Made by a program: the position numbers and the translations under genes | From: Azospirillum oryzae | GTDB lineage: Bacteria > Pseudomonadota > Alphaproteobacteria > Azospirillales > Azospirillaceae | Assembly: GCF_900177515.1 (NCBI RefSeq) | Contig: NZ_FXAK01000010.1 | Span: 124,001-188,000, forward strand | Length of the DNA: 64,000 nt | Direction: 5' to 3' | The notes under the pieces: generated by a model | What the model was told of the DNA's origin: nothing | Databases searched by the model: none | Seen by the model: only the letters and a program-made list of their open reading frames with translations | In this document: positions 41,366 to 51,600 of the stretch, piece by piece | Position numbering within the stretch: the first letter of the stretch is position 1 | Layout of the letters: each line of letters begins with the position of its first letter

Positions 41366-43110
41366 GCCGCCCGCCTCACGAAATGACCGGGCGCGGCTTC
41401 CACCAATGGAGGGGGGGCGCCGTCGGGGGTGGGGCGGAAGGGTTCGGGCCAGAGGTCGGGGCGGCCGGCGCCCAAGGCCACGGTGGCGATGTCGATCGGG
41501 CGGTCGACGTCCGGTTCCGGCGAGGCGGCGATCAGCGCGCGGGTGTAGGGATGCAGCGGGGCGGAGAACAGCAGGGCTGGCGGCGCCTCCTCCATCACCC
41601 GGCCGGCGCGCATCACCGCGACGCGGTCGGCCAGCCGCGCCACCACAGCCAGATCGTGCGAGATGAACATCAGGCTGAGGCCGAGCCGCTGCTTGATCGA
41701 TTCCAGCAGGTCGAGCACCTGTGCCTGCACCGACACGTCGAGCGCCGAGGTCGGCTCGTCGCAGATCAGCAGCTGCGGGTCGAGGGCGAGCGCGCGGGCG
41801 ATGCCGATGCGCTGGCGCTGGCCGCCGGAGAAGGCGTGGGGATAGCGGTTGGCCCAGGCGGGATCGAGGCCGACCTGCGCCATCAGCGCCCGCACCCGCT
41901 CGCGCCCCTCGCCGCGGCCGCAGACGCCGTGGATCGCCAGCGGCTCCGCGATGATCTCGCCGACGCTCATGCGGGGACTGAGGGAGGCATAGGGATCCTG
42001 GAACACCATCTGGGCACGGCGGCGGTAGGCGGTCAGCTCCGGCCCGGCGGCGGAAAGGAGGTCGAGCGGCGGCTGCCCGGCGGCCGGCCGGAACAGCAGG
42101 CGGCCACCGGGATCCGGCCGCTCCGCCAGCATGGCCAGCCGCGCCAGCGTCGTCTTGCCTGATCCTGACTCGCCGACGATGGCCAGCGTCTCGCCGCGGC
42201 CGACCGACAGGTCGACGCCGTCCAGCGCGCGGATGCGCAGGTTGCCGCGCTCGTAGGTCTTGGCGACGCCGTGGAATTCCAGGATGGCGTCGCGCACGTC
42301 CTCGCCCGGCGGCACGCAGACCATCGCGGGGATTGAGGGGGCGGCGGCCATCAGCTTGCGGGTGTAGCCGTGCAGCGGCCGGCCGAGTACGTCGGCGCAA
42401 CAGCCCGATTCCATCACCCGGCCGGCGCGCATCACCACCACGGCGTCGGCCATGTTGGCGACCACCCCCAGATCGTGGGTGACCAGCAGAACCGCCATGC
42501 CGGTCTCGGCCTGCAGCTCCTTGATGAGGGCCAGAACCTGGGCCTGCAGGGTGACGTCGAGGGCGGTCGTCGGCTCGTCGGCGATCAGCAGCTGCGGGCG
42601 GGCGACCATCGCCATGGCGATCATCGCGCGCTGGCGCAGGCCGCCCGACAGCTGGAACGGATAGGAGCGGAAGGCGCGCACCGGATCGGGGAAGCCGACG
42701 CGGTCGAACATGGCGAGGCAGCGTTCGCGCGCGCTCGTGCGGTTGCAGTTGCCGTGCAGCCGCAGCACCTCGATCGTCTGGTCGCCGATGGTGTGGAGCG
42801 GCGACAGCGCGCTCATCGGTTCCTGGAAGATCATCGAGATGCGGCTGCCGCGGATGTCGCGCAGGCCCGCCTTGGACAGGCGCAGCAGGTCGACCGCCTC
42901 GTTCCCGCGGCCGAACAGGATGGAGCCGCCCGCCACCTCCGCCCCGCGCGGCAGGATGCCGAGGATGCTGCGGCAGGTCAGCGTCTTGCCCGAGCCGGAT
43001 TCGCCGACCAGTGCGACGCTCTGCCCGGCGCCGATGGAGAAGCCGACGCCGTCGACCACCGGGCGGGGGGCGTTGCGGAAGCGGATCGTCAGGCCCTCGA
43101 CAGTCAGCAT
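41362..43110 (-). CDS. Oligopeptide ABC transporter, fused double ATP-binding protein
   Basis: The protein is 582 aa and carries two complete ABC domains, equivalent to DppD plus DppF (YejF-like). Both Walker A motifs are GESGSGKT (residues 36-43 and about 311-318). Signatures LSGGLRQR and FSGGQRQR and Walker B LLIADEPTTALD and LLICDEPTSALD are intact. Each half ends in the oligopeptide/dipeptide C-terminal block (GRPLHGYTRKLMAAAPSIP; SAPLHPYTRALIAASPEP). First gene of the importer operon; its stop overlaps the binding-protein start. Powers peptide uptake. Confidence 0.93.
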   Translation of the reverse strand: MLTVEGLTIRFRNAPRPVVDGVGFSIGAGQSVALVGESGSGKTLTCRSILGILPRGAEVAGGSILFGRGNEAVDLLRLSKAGLRDIRGSRISMIFQEPMSALSPLHTIGDQTIEVLRLHGNCNRTSARERCLAMFDRVGFPDPVRAFRSYPFQLSGGLRQRAMIAMAMVARPQLLIADEPTTALDVTLQAQVLALIKELQAETGMAVLLVTHDLGVVANMADAVVVMRAGRVMESGCCADVLGRPLHGYTRKLMAAAPSIPAMVCVPPGEDVRDAILEFHGVAKTYERGNLRIRALDGVDLSVGRGETLAIVGESGSGKTTLARLAMLAERPDPGGRLLFRPAAGQPPLDLLSAAGPELTAYRRRAQMVFQDPYASLSPRMSVGEIIAEPLAIHGVCGRGEGRERVRALMAQVGLDPAWANRYPHAFSGGQRQRIGIARALALDPQLLICDEPTSALDVSVQAQVLDLLESIKQRLGLSLMFISHDLAVVARLADRVAVMRAGRVMEEAPPALLFSAPLHPYTRALIAASPEPDVDRPIDIATVALGAGRPDLWPEPFRPTPDGAPPPLVEAAPGHFVRRAA

Positions 43111-43142
43111 CTTTGGGTCTCCAGGCTCATCGCATCCCTTGC

Positions 43143-43204
43143 CTCACCCCTCACCCTTCCCAGGCTCCGCCTGGGCCCCTTCCCTCTCCCGGGGCGGGAG
43201 AGGG
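43143..43204. repeat. Half REP-like element at the 3' end of the pseudo-ABC gene
   Basis: 'cctcacccctcacccttcc', CAGGCtccGCCTG and 'ccctctcccggggcgggagaggga' correspond to one arm of the composite element. It encodes the last 20 or so residues of the gene at 43144. Confidence 0.75.
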
Positions 43205-46200
43205 ATTTGGGTCGCAGGAGGAGGGACGGCCGGCGCTTCGCTGGTCAGGCGCTTGCCGACCTGCTGGATCACCCGCAGCGGCAAATCCGGCACCGTCGAC
43301 AGCAGCCGCAGCATGTTCGCCCCGTCCAGCCGCAGCAGGCGCAGGTCGGTGCGGGCGCGGATGGTGGAGAAGCGGCGGACGCCGGCCAGAAGCTCCAGAT
43401 CGCCGATCACCTCGGGCGGCTTGATGTAGGCGATGTGCAGCGGCGGCTGGTTGTCGGGCATCAGCCGCACCAGCTCCGCCTCCCCTTCCGCCAGGACGAA
43501 GGTGAATTCCGACGGTTCGCCGCTGCGGTAGATGAAATCGCCGGCCGCCACGCTGCGCCATTCCGACGCCGTCAGCAGGCGGCGCAGCACCGTTTCCGGC
43601 AGGTCGGAGAAGACGGGCGAGCGCGACAGCAGGCGCAGGGCCGGCTCGTCGGTCTCCTCAGCCTCGCCCGGCATGGTGTCCTCGTCATGGTCGGCGCCAT
43701 GCTGGCCGCGCCGGACCAGCCGGCCGTCCTCCAGGTCGTAGAGCGCGTCGAAGGCCGGGTTGTCGGAAATCCGCTCCTCCAGCACGATCAGCGTCATGGT
43801 CGGCAGCAGCTCCTTCATGCGCAGGAAGATGCGCAGCCGCTCCTCCGGATCGTAGCTGTTGAGCGCCTGATAGATGACGAAGATGTCCGGCTTCTTCATC
43901 AGGCCGCGGATCAGCTGCACCCGCTGGCGCACGCTGATCGGCAGCAGCGAGCCGCCGATGCCGACCTCGCCCAGCGCCACCAGGATTAGCACGAAGGCGC
44001 GCGCGTCGGTCCGTTCCAGCGCCTCGTCCACCAGGGCGCGCAGCTGGGTGATGGCGCGCGGATCCTCGGTGGTGATGCGGCCGAACAGAAGGTTGTCCAT
44101 CACGTTCAGGCGCGGGTGGTAAAGGTCCGGATCGAAGACGGCGACCTTGTCGCGCAGCTCGTACGGCATCTCCTTCAGCAGGCTGTGGCGGATCGCCATG
44201 ATCGCCTCGCGCTCCGCCGGGGGCACGAAGTCCATGCCGTCGCGCTTGGGCACGATCATCAGGAACATGGTGGCGAACAGCAGGGTGTCCGCCTCCTGGT
44301 GGCGGCGCTGCGGCCGTTCGGAGCGGCGCTTCAGCCGGGTGACCGCCTCCACCAGCTCCTCGAACAGGGCGTCGTCGATGTGCGGGTAGCGCATGATCAT
44401 GACGTCGCCGTCGGCGCTGTCGCGATAGACCCCGACCACCCGCATGGCGAAGCGGCGGCCGATGCGGACGGCGGACTCCCACAGCCCGTAGGTCTCCATC
44501 AGCTCGCGGACGGTCGGGTTGCAGACCATGCGGGCGACCGTCAGCCGCTTGCCGTCCGGCAGGCCGAACAGCATGTTCTCGGCGAGGCTGGCGTAGGGGT
44601 TGAAGCGGTTGCGGTCGAAGCGGGCCAGCAGCTTGTCCATCCCGCGTTCGGCGATGGCGTCGCGCAGCCAGTGGCGGGCGCGCAGCAGCGGCTGGGCGAC
44701 GAAGGGGTAGTCGTCGGGATCGAACACCTCGCGCAGGCCGCGCTGGTAGACGGCGGTCTCGCCGCCGGTCGCCGCCAGGCACTGCATGAACCAGGGACGC
44801 AGGCTGGTCCAGTCGGTGGCGCCGATCATGGCGAAGTCGGTCCAGATCCCCTCCATGCTGTCGGTGGAGTTGCCCGACGCCTCGGCCTCCGCGATCTCGC
44901 GCCGGCGGGCGGGCGACATGGAGTCCGGATCGTCGGCCGGCGGGCGGTGGCGCAGCCCGTAGGTGATGTTCTGCATCATGCTGCCGGTGAACATGCGCGG
45001 TTCGGGGCTGGCATAGGCCATGCGGCGGCCCAGCAGTTCCAGCGGCAGCTCGTCCAGCGTCCGGTCGCCGATGGTGATCCGGCCGGAGGTCGGCGGCGAC
45101 AGCCGCACCAGCACCTCCGCCAGACGGCGCAGGGCCAGCGCGTTGGTGCCGGCGATGCCGACCATCGCGCCCGGCGGCACCTCCAGCGACAGGCGCTGCA
45201 GCATGCGGTCGCCGTACTCGTTGGCCCAGGTCACCGCATCCAGCCGCAGGGGGGCCTTGAGGTCGGTGGGGGTGGCGGGCGTCGGCGGCGTCCACTCGAA
45301 CAGGAAGGGGGGCGAGAACTGGTCGGCGATCTGCTCGTACTTGATCTGGGCGTCGATCATGTTCTGGTAATAGTCGAGCAGCTCCTTCCAGGGGGCTGTC
45401 AGGTCCTTGAAGGCGGAGAGCGCGGCCACCAGCGCGCCGATGGTCATGTTCCCATGCAGGACCAGATAGCCGCCGATGGAAAATAGGAAGAAGGGTGTGA
45501 TCTGGTTGATGAAGTTGTTCAGGAACTTGACGAAATACTTGCGCTTGTAGATCTCAAGCCTGATCCAGTAGATGCTTCCGAGATATTGAGAGAACTCGGC
45601 CAGTACGTAGCGGACGGTGCCGTTGACGCGGACCTCGCGGACGTTCTCCACGCTTTCGCCGATGCGTTCGGACAGCTGCCGGACCTTGCGCACCCGCTCC
45701 TTGCCCAGCAGCTTCACCTTCATCTGAAGCTTGGGGATGATGTAGGCCTGCACCGGGATCAGCGCGACCGAGACCAGACCGATGGTCGGCTGCTGGATGA
45801 ACAGGAACAGCAGGATGGTGAGCATCGTGCCGCCCTGGTAGAGCGGCTGGGCGAAGGAATCGCCGATGAAGCCGGCCAGCGGTTCGGTTTCCGCCGAGAT
45901 GGTGGAGATCAGCTCTCCCTGGCTGACCTTGGAGAAATGCGGCAGCGGGAAGCGCAGCATGCGGTCCAGCAGCATGAAGCGCAGGCGCCGCACCTGTCGT
46001 TCGCCGACCACGCCCTTGAAGGTGTTGATCCGCATCTTGAAGGCGCCGTTGGCCAGCACCAGCGCCAGGAAGGTGAAGCACAGCACCAGCAGGTAGGTCA
46101 CCGGCCCCATGGCGACGCCGAGGATCTCGCGCACCGGCTGGGGATCGGACAAGGCCCGGTTGATGATGATCTTCGGCAGTTCAAGCGAGGCGTAGAGCAC

Positions 46201-46290
46201 CGGGAACGACGCGACCGTCAACAGGGCGAGCAGGATCTGCTGGCGTCCGCTGTGCTTCCAAATGAACTGAAATATGTTGCGGTCCATCAA
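43144..46290 (-). CDS. ABC-exporter-like protein with degenerate ATPase and cyclic-nucleotide-binding-like domain
   Basis: The protein is 1048 aa. Residues 1-320 form an ABC exporter-type membrane domain (about six helices). The nucleotide-binding domain from about 345 lacks the essentials: Walker A position reads GIAGTNALALRR (378-389, no GKS/T), the signature region reads GGSLLPISVRQRVQL (779-793), and Walker B reads PDIFVIYQALNS (801-812, no DE). A 350-residue insert with two NxLFG blocks (NMLFGLPDG, NLLFGRITT) separates them. Residues 885-1018 resemble a cNMP-binding domain (VIGDLELLAGVRRFSTIRA; the cassette Glu is Asp). The tail from about 1028 is REP-encoded. Probably not ATP-driven; function unknown. 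Confidence 0.82.
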   Translation of the reverse strand: MMDRNIFQFIWKHSGRQQILLALLTVASFPVLYASLELPKIIINRALSDPQPVREILGVAMGPVTYLLVLCFTFLALVLANGAFKMRINTFKGVVGERQVRRLRFMLLDRMLRFPLPHFSKVSQGELISTISAETEPLAGFIGDSFAQPLYQGGTMLTILLFLFIQQPTIGLVSVALIPVQAYIIPKLQMKVKLLGKERVRKVRQLSERIGESVENVREVRVNGTVRYVLAEFSQYLGSIYWIRLEIYKRKYFVKFLNNFINQITPFFLFSIGGYLVLHGNMTIGALVAALSAFKDLTAPWKELLDYYQNMIDAQIKYEQIADQFSPPFLFEWTPPTPATPTDLKAPLRLDAVTWANEYGDRMLQRLSLEVPPGAMVGIAGTNALALRRLAEVLVRLSPPTSGRITIGDRTLDELPLELLGRRMAYASPEPRMFTGSMMQNITYGLRHRPPADDPDSMSPARRREIAEAEASGNSTDSMEGIWTDFAMIGATDWTSLRPWFMQCLAATGGETAVYQRGLREVFDPDDYPFVAQPLLRARHWLRDAIAERGMDKLLARFDRNRFNPYASLAENMLFGLPDGKRLTVARMVCNPTVRELMETYGLWESAVRIGRRFAMRVVGVYRDSADGDVMIMRYPHIDDALFEELVEAVTRLKRRSERPQRRHQEADTLLFATMFLMIVPKRDGMDFVPPAEREAIMAIRHSLLKEMPYELRDKVAVFDPDLYHPRLNVMDNLLFGRITTEDPRAITQLRALVDEALERTDARAFVLILVALGEVGIGGSLLPISVRQRVQLIRGLMKKPDIFVIYQALNSYDPEERLRIFLRMKELLPTMTLIVLEERISDNPAFDALYDLEDGRLVRRGQHGADHDEDTMPGEAEETDEPALRLLSRSPVFSDLPETVLRRLLTASEWRSVAAGDFIYRSGEPSEFTFVLAEGEAELVRLMPDNQPPLHIAYIKPPEVIGDLELLAGVRRFSTIRARTDLRLLRLDGANMLRLLSTVPDLPLRVIQQVGKRLTSEAPAVPPPATQIPLPPREREGAQAEPGKGEG

Positions 46291-46396
46291 AGGCCTTCAG
46301 CGTCACGGCCGGTCGGGGCCGCTGGGATCACGCGCGGGGGAATGAAGGACGGAAGATTGGCTTCGGCCGGGCCATTTTCCACTGATGCCGCTCCGC

Positions 46397-46918
46397 TCAG
46401 CCTTCGACCTTCCAGGCGTGATAGGTCCAGCGTTCGTCCTGCGGCAGGGGAAGCGGGGTCCAGTTGGGACGCTGCAGCGGCCGGTCGGACAGCACGACGC
46501 CGCCGGGCAGCATCAGCGCGTCAATCAGCGGCGCCAGCCACGCCGCCTGTTTGGCGTCGTGATTGCGGTCGGTGCTGCCGAAATCGGCATGGGCCAGCCG
46601 AGCGCAGCGGCCGAACCGTTCGGCGGCGGCCGGCATGGTTTCCTGGAAATCGCCGACGAACAGGCGGTCCTCGTCCGGCGTCAGTTCCGGCGGCACGCGC
46701 ACCCACATGTCGAAGACCAGGATGTCGCGCGGCGGGAACAGGTGGCGCAGATGGTCGAAGGTGCGGCCCTTGCCCAGCCCCACCTCCAGCACCATGCCGT
46801 CGCGCCCGGCGACCGCGCGCTGCGCCCAGGCCAGCGCGTTGCGCTGCACCGTCATCCGGTCGATCATGCGGTCGAGCAGCGACCGGCTTTCCGCAGCAGT
46901 ACCAATCTCGGCCGCCAT
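46397..46918 (-). CDS. SAM-dependent methyltransferase-like protein
   Basis: The protein is 173 aa. Motif I VLEVGLGKGRTFDHL (about 43-57) is the AdoMet-binding glycine loop, and DILVFDMW follows as the second strand with an acidic residue. LPGGVVLSDRPLQRP is the late strand. The N-terminal helix region (SLLDRMIDRMTVQRNALAWA) is typical of class I methyltransferases of this size. The acceptor is unknown. It lies between hmgA and the pseudo-ABC gene on the same strand, with about 100 bp on each side. Confidence 0.7.
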   Translation of the reverse strand: MAAEIGTAAESRSLLDRMIDRMTVQRNALAWAQRAVAGRDGMVLEVGLGKGRTFDHLRHLFPPRDILVFDMWVRVPPELTPDEDRLFVGDFQETMPAAAERFGRCARLAHADFGSTDRNHDAKQAAWLAPLIDALMLPGGVVLSDRPLQRPNWTPLPLPQDERWTYHAWKVEG

Positions 46919-47046
46919 CGGCCCCCTCCCCTTGCCAAGCGCACGAACGGCACGGCAGCAGTGTGAAAGGCTGCGCGCGCGCCGTCGAGACAAAATGTCG
47001 CATGGTCGGGGGCCGGTGGGTGCGCCTTGCCGGGTTTCCGGTTGGC

Positions 47047-48351
47047 CTATGGCCGTTTTGGGTCGAAGCGCTTCGCCAGCCCCTGCCAGCAGCGGTAATA
47101 ATCGTGCTGAAGCTCGGCAGTTTCCAGTGCGTGCCGTGTCGGACGGATGACGGCGCGGGTTTCGAACATGAAGGCCATGGTGTCGCCGACCCGCTGCGGC
47201 CGGCTGGTGTCGGCGGCGGTGGCCTTGGCGAAGGTCTCCGCATCGGGGCCGTGGCCGCTCATGCAGTTGTGCAAGCTGGCGCCGCCGGGCAGGAAGCCCT
47301 CCTCCTTCGCGTCGTAGACGCCATGGATCAGGCCCATGAACTCGCTGGCGATGTTGCGGTGGAACCAGGGCGGACGGAAGGTGTCCTCCTGCACCAGCCA
47401 GCGCGGCGGGAAGATGACGAAATCGATGCTGTCGACGCCGGGGGTGTCGCTGGGCGATTGCAGAACCAGGAAGATCGACGGGTCGGGATGGTCGAAGCTG
47501 ATCGAGCCGATGGTGTTGAAGCGGCGCAGGTCGTATTTGCAGGGCGCGTGGTTGCCGTGCCATGCCACCACGTCCAGCGGCGAATGGCCGATGCGGGCGG
47601 TCCACAGGGCGCCGTCGAACTTCGCCACCAGTTCGAAGGCGCCGTCGACATCCTCGTACCAGGCGTCGGGCGTCAGGAAGTCACGCGGGTTGGCCAGCCC
47701 GTTGGAGCCGATGGGGCCGAGGTCCGGCAGGCGGAAGGGTGCGCCGAAATTCTCGCAGACATAGCCGCGGGCGGTGCCGTCGAGCAGTTCCACCCGGAAG
47801 CGGATGCCGCGGGGGATCAGGGCGATCTCCTGCGGTTCGACCTCCAGCACGCCAAGCTCGGTGTAGAGGCGCAGGCGGCCCTGCTGCGGCACGATCAGCA
47901 GCTCGCCGTCGGCATCGTAGAAGAAGCGGCCCTGCATCGACCGGTTGGCGGCGTAGAGATGGATGCCGCAGCCGGTCTGCGCCTGCGGCCCGCCATTGCC
48001 GCCCATGGTGGTGAGGCCGGCGACGAAGTCGGTGGGGGCATCCGGCATCGGCGGCGGGTTCCAGCGCAGCTGGGTCGGCGGGGCCGGCACCTCGTCGAAG
48101 CGGCTGGTCAGGCGGCCGGACTCCAGCGGGCGGAAGGGTTCGTGCACCACCGCCGGGCGGATGCGGTAGAGCCAGGAGCGGCGGTTGTGGGCGCGGGGCG
48201 CGGTGAAGGCGGTGCCGCTGATCTGTTCGGCGTAGAGGCCGTAGGGTGGACGCTGCGGCGAGTTGCGGCCGACGGGCAAGGCGCCGGGCAGCGCCTCCGT
48301 CGCGAACTCGTTGCCGAAGCCGGACTGGTAGGTGAAGGCGGAGGACGTCAT
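47047..48351 (-). CDS. hmgA: Homogentisate 1,2-dioxygenase
   Basis: Fe(II) dioxygenase that opens homogentisate to maleylacetoacetate in tyrosine/phenylalanine catabolism; cytosolic. 434 aa, normal. The iron ligands are visible: H331 and E337 in FHRNIASEFMG and H367 via MSGHGPD (with H361 in SLHNC), matching the human H335/E341/H371 set by constant offset. GFGNEFATEALPGALP and the cupin core (CGIHLYAANRSMQGRFFYDA) are also conserved. The next pathway genes (maleylacetoacetate isomerase, fumarylacetoacetase) are not in this window. A REP-like element lies upstream. Confidence 0.96.
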   Translation of the reverse strand: MTSSAFTYQSGFGNEFATEALPGALPVGRNSPQRPPYGLYAEQISGTAFTAPRAHNRRSWLYRIRPAVVHEPFRPLESGRLTSRFDEVPAPPTQLRWNPPPMPDAPTDFVAGLTTMGGNGGPQAQTGCGIHLYAANRSMQGRFFYDADGELLIVPQQGRLRLYTELGVLEVEPQEIALIPRGIRFRVELLDGTARGYVCENFGAPFRLPDLGPIGSNGLANPRDFLTPDAWYEDVDGAFELVAKFDGALWTARIGHSPLDVVAWHGNHAPCKYDLRRFNTIGSISFDHPDPSIFLVLQSPSDTPGVDSIDFVIFPPRWLVQEDTFRPPWFHRNIASEFMGLIHGVYDAKEEGFLPGGASLHNCMSGHGPDAETFAKATAADTSRPQRVGDTMAFMFETRAVIRPTRHALETAELQHDYYRCWQGLAKRFDPKRP

Positions 48352-48460
48352 GCGGGCAGCTCCCTGATCCGGGGGATGCGGCCGGCGTGGGCGCCGGGCG
48401 CGACCATTTGTCGCTCATATAGTTTCTTTTGAAACTATGCGCCAGGGGAAAATGAATAGC

Positions 48461-48617
48461 TCCCTCTCCCGCCCCGGGAGAGGGAAGGGGCCCATGGCGT
48501 AAGCCATGGGAAGGGTGAGGGGTAGTGCAAGGAACCTTGCGCTTCTGGTTCCTTGGATTCCCCCTCACCCTCCCCGCCTTCGGCGGGTCCCCTCCCTCTC
48601 CCGGGACGGGAGAGGGC
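48461..48617. repeat. Composite REP-like element
   Basis: It has 'ccctctcccgccccgggagaggg' arms, inner stem CCCATGGcgtaaGCCATGGG, core 'gcaaggaaccttgcgcttc' and the inverted arm 'ccccgccttcggcgggtcccctccctctcccgggacgggagaggg'. It lies between hmgA and the caspase-fusion gene. Confidence 0.85.
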
Positions 48618-48632
48618 GTTGATCGCGGCCCC

Positions 48633-51600
48633 TCAGTTCATGGCGCGATCCGGCAGGTCCAGGATGAAGTCGCCGCCTTCGTCGTAGCCGGCGGTGCGGA
48701 TCACGCCATATTGCGGGGTCTGCGGCGCTTCGCTGGTCACGTCGGCGCGGACCTCCTGATACAGGCTGTAGCCGTTGCTGTCCTTCGGCAGGGCCAGCAC
48801 CCGCTTCTTCAGCGCCACCGCGAAGGGGGAATTCACCTCGCCGTCGGCGACCGGCTCGTCGCCGCCCGACGACAGGGCCATGACGGAGCGGCGCTGCCGG
48901 ATCTCCTGCTCGCTGGCGAGGCGGCTGGCGTCGATCTTCTGTTCCTTGGTGAAGGCGCCGGAATAGCAGCTGTCCGACACCACCATCACATGCTTGGCCG
49001 GCATGCGGCTGAGGAAGCGGCCGATGTCGTTGTTGGACACCCAGTTGCGGGCGCTGGTCGTCTCCGCATCGGCCGGCAGCCAATAGCCGGTGCCGGTCTC
49101 CGCCAGTTCGTAGCCGTGGCCGGCGTAATAGACCATCACCTGATCCTGCTCGCCGACCTCGCGGCCGAGCTTGCGCAGGGCCTCGCCGATCTGCGCCTTG
49201 GTCGGGTTGCGCAGGGTCCGCGTCTCGTAGCCGAGATGGTCGTTCAGCGCCTGCGCCACCGCCTTGATGTCGGCCTCGGGCGTGGCGAGCGCCGGGATGG
49301 CGCCGTCGCGGTAGCTGTCGACCGCGATCATCAGGGCGATCTTGCGCGGCTTCGGCGGGGCGGCGGGATCGGGGGAGGCGGTGGCGCTGTCGATGGCGAT
49401 GCGCTGCTCGGTCGTCTTGCCGGCCTCGTCGGTCATGGTCAGGGTGGCTTCGGTCGCCCCCGGCTCCACCGGGATGCTGGTGCGGAACTGGCCCTTCTCG
49501 TCGATGAAGACCCAGCGGCCGTTCACCCGCGCCTCCGCCAGGTTGGCGCTGTCGGCGACGATGCCGCGCAGGGTCATGCTGCCGCCGCGGGTGCGGCCGC
49601 CGCGCGCCTGCTGCAGGCTGGGCGGGGCCGAGGCGGCGGTCGGCCGGCCGAACATGTCCGCCGCCCGCGGGTTCGCCACCAACTGCCGCAGCGCGCCGGC
49701 GAAGGCCTGGGTGCGCTGCTCGCGCTCCACCCGCTGGACCATGGCGAGGTAGGTGCGGGCGACCTGGGGCGGCAGGTTGGCCTGGGTCACCGCGGCGCGC
49801 ACCTGGGCATAGCCGCCGGGCTGGCCGGACGCGCTGTTCTGCAGGATGCCGCCGACGCGCACCGCCACCGGATCGCCGCTGGCGGTCAGGCCGCCGATCA
49901 GGGTGGGGACGGGAACGCTGGCCAGCACCGCGCGCTGTTCCGGCAGGGAGAGGCTGCCAGTCGAAAGGCTCGTCACCGCCTGGACCATGCCGCCGCTGCC
50001 GGCCGCCTGGATGAGGCTGCCGGCCGCCGCCTGCACCTGCGGCGCGGCGAGAAGCTGCGGCCCCGGCTGCGACAGGGTGGCGCCGGAGGCGTAGGCCTGC
50101 GTCGCCTCCGCCGTAAAGGTGACGGAGCGCCCGGACGGCAGCACCACCGTCGCCGGGGCGGGCGGCGGCGGCGGTGAGGTCGGGCCGTTGCCGGCCGGCT
50201 GGGTGCCGCCGGAGGACTGGCCGCCCTGCCCTGTCCCTTGAGCGGTCTCCTGCCCTGTCCCTTGGCCGGTCCCCTGCTCCAGTGCCGCCAGGAAGGTCTG
50301 CGGGGTGGCCGCGGTGGTCGGGGAGCCGGTCGATGGGCTGGTCGTGGTGCCGGTCGTGGTGCCGGTGTTCGTTGCGGTCGAGCCGGTGGCCGTCGTCCCC
50401 GTCGGGGTGGATGCGATCTGCGCCACCGTCTGCAGCACCGTCTGCACGGTACTGCTGCCGGTCGCGGTGGACGGGGTGGTCGACGGGGATGTCGTGCCGG
50501 TTCCGCCGGTGTCCGTTCCAGACGTGTCGGTGCCGGTGGTCGGCGTGCCGGTTCCGTCTCCGCCGTCAGTGCCGGGGGTGGTCGGCGTCGTGGGCGTCGT
50601 CGGCGTGGTCGGCGTGGTCGGAGTGGTCGGGTCGTCCGTGATCGGGGGCGTCACCGGTGGTGTAACCGGGGGCGTCACCGGCGGAGGGGGCGGCGGAGGG
50701 GGCGGCGGCGGTGGTGGCGGGGGAGGCGGCGGAGAGCTGCTGATCACCACGTCGCCGTTGCTGTACAGCGCCGTCGCCTTTTCGCCGGTTCCGGCGGTGC
50801 CCTGCAGGGACACCTCTCCGCCGCCGGCCGCGATGCGGATGCTGCCGCCGGTGTCGGCATCGAGGCCGATGCCGGCGACATCGTAGGTGACGGCCGATGC
50901 GCCGGCCTTGCCGGTGATGGCGATGCCGCCGGACGAGGCGATCGTCGCCGAGCCCTGGATCTTCACGCCCCACGCCTCGTCCGCGTCCGCCTCGGTGGCG
51001 TCACCGTCGATCAGGATCGCATCGGATGCCGAGGAGCCGGAGCGGACGACCGGATTGCCGCCATCGGCGGAGGCGATCAGCACGCCGGCGTTCCAGCCGT
51101 AATAGGACAGCGCTTTGCCGCGGATGGCGATCTTGCCGGTGCCGGAATCGATGGTCGATGCGCCGATGATCGATACGCCATGCCCCTCGTTGTCATACCC
51201 GGAGCCTTCCCCCCGGATGGAGATGGCGCCGCCGCCGGAAGCCAGCGTGCTGGTGTCGAGCGTCACGCCGGCCGTGCTCGTCCAGTTGCCGGTCGCGGGC
51301 GAAAGCAGCGGGTCTTCCCCGCCGCCCAGGGTGATGGCGCCGCCAAGGGTCTGGATCGAACTGTGATCCAGAAGCAGGGAGCCTCCACCATAGCTGTCGC
51401 GGTAACTGTTGAGGACCACCGGCGCCCCACCGGTCGTAAGGGTGCCATTCACGAACTCGATGTCCTCCCCGGCCTTGAGCGAGGCTTCACGGCCGGAGGC
51501 GAGGGTCGCATGGTCCATGATCAGGTTCTGCCCTGCATCGATCGTGAGCGATCCCGCATGGGAGGACAGAGCCGACAACTCCAGCAGGATATCGCTGCGC

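Noticed and set aside
43144..46290. Pseudogene interpretation of the degenerate ABC gene
   Set aside because: The frame is open over 1048 codons with normal codon usage and coherent domains, so the motif loss looks like divergence, not decay.
45586..48432. 948-codon plus-strand frame
   Set aside because: Antisense to three minus-strand genes with recognisable domains (pseudo-ABC, methyltransferase, hmgA).
50570..50760. Short tandem repeats that could suggest a CRISPR or VNTR
   Set aside because: They are in-frame proline and Thr-Pro-Thr codon repeats of the linker in the caspase-fusion protein; no spacer structure.
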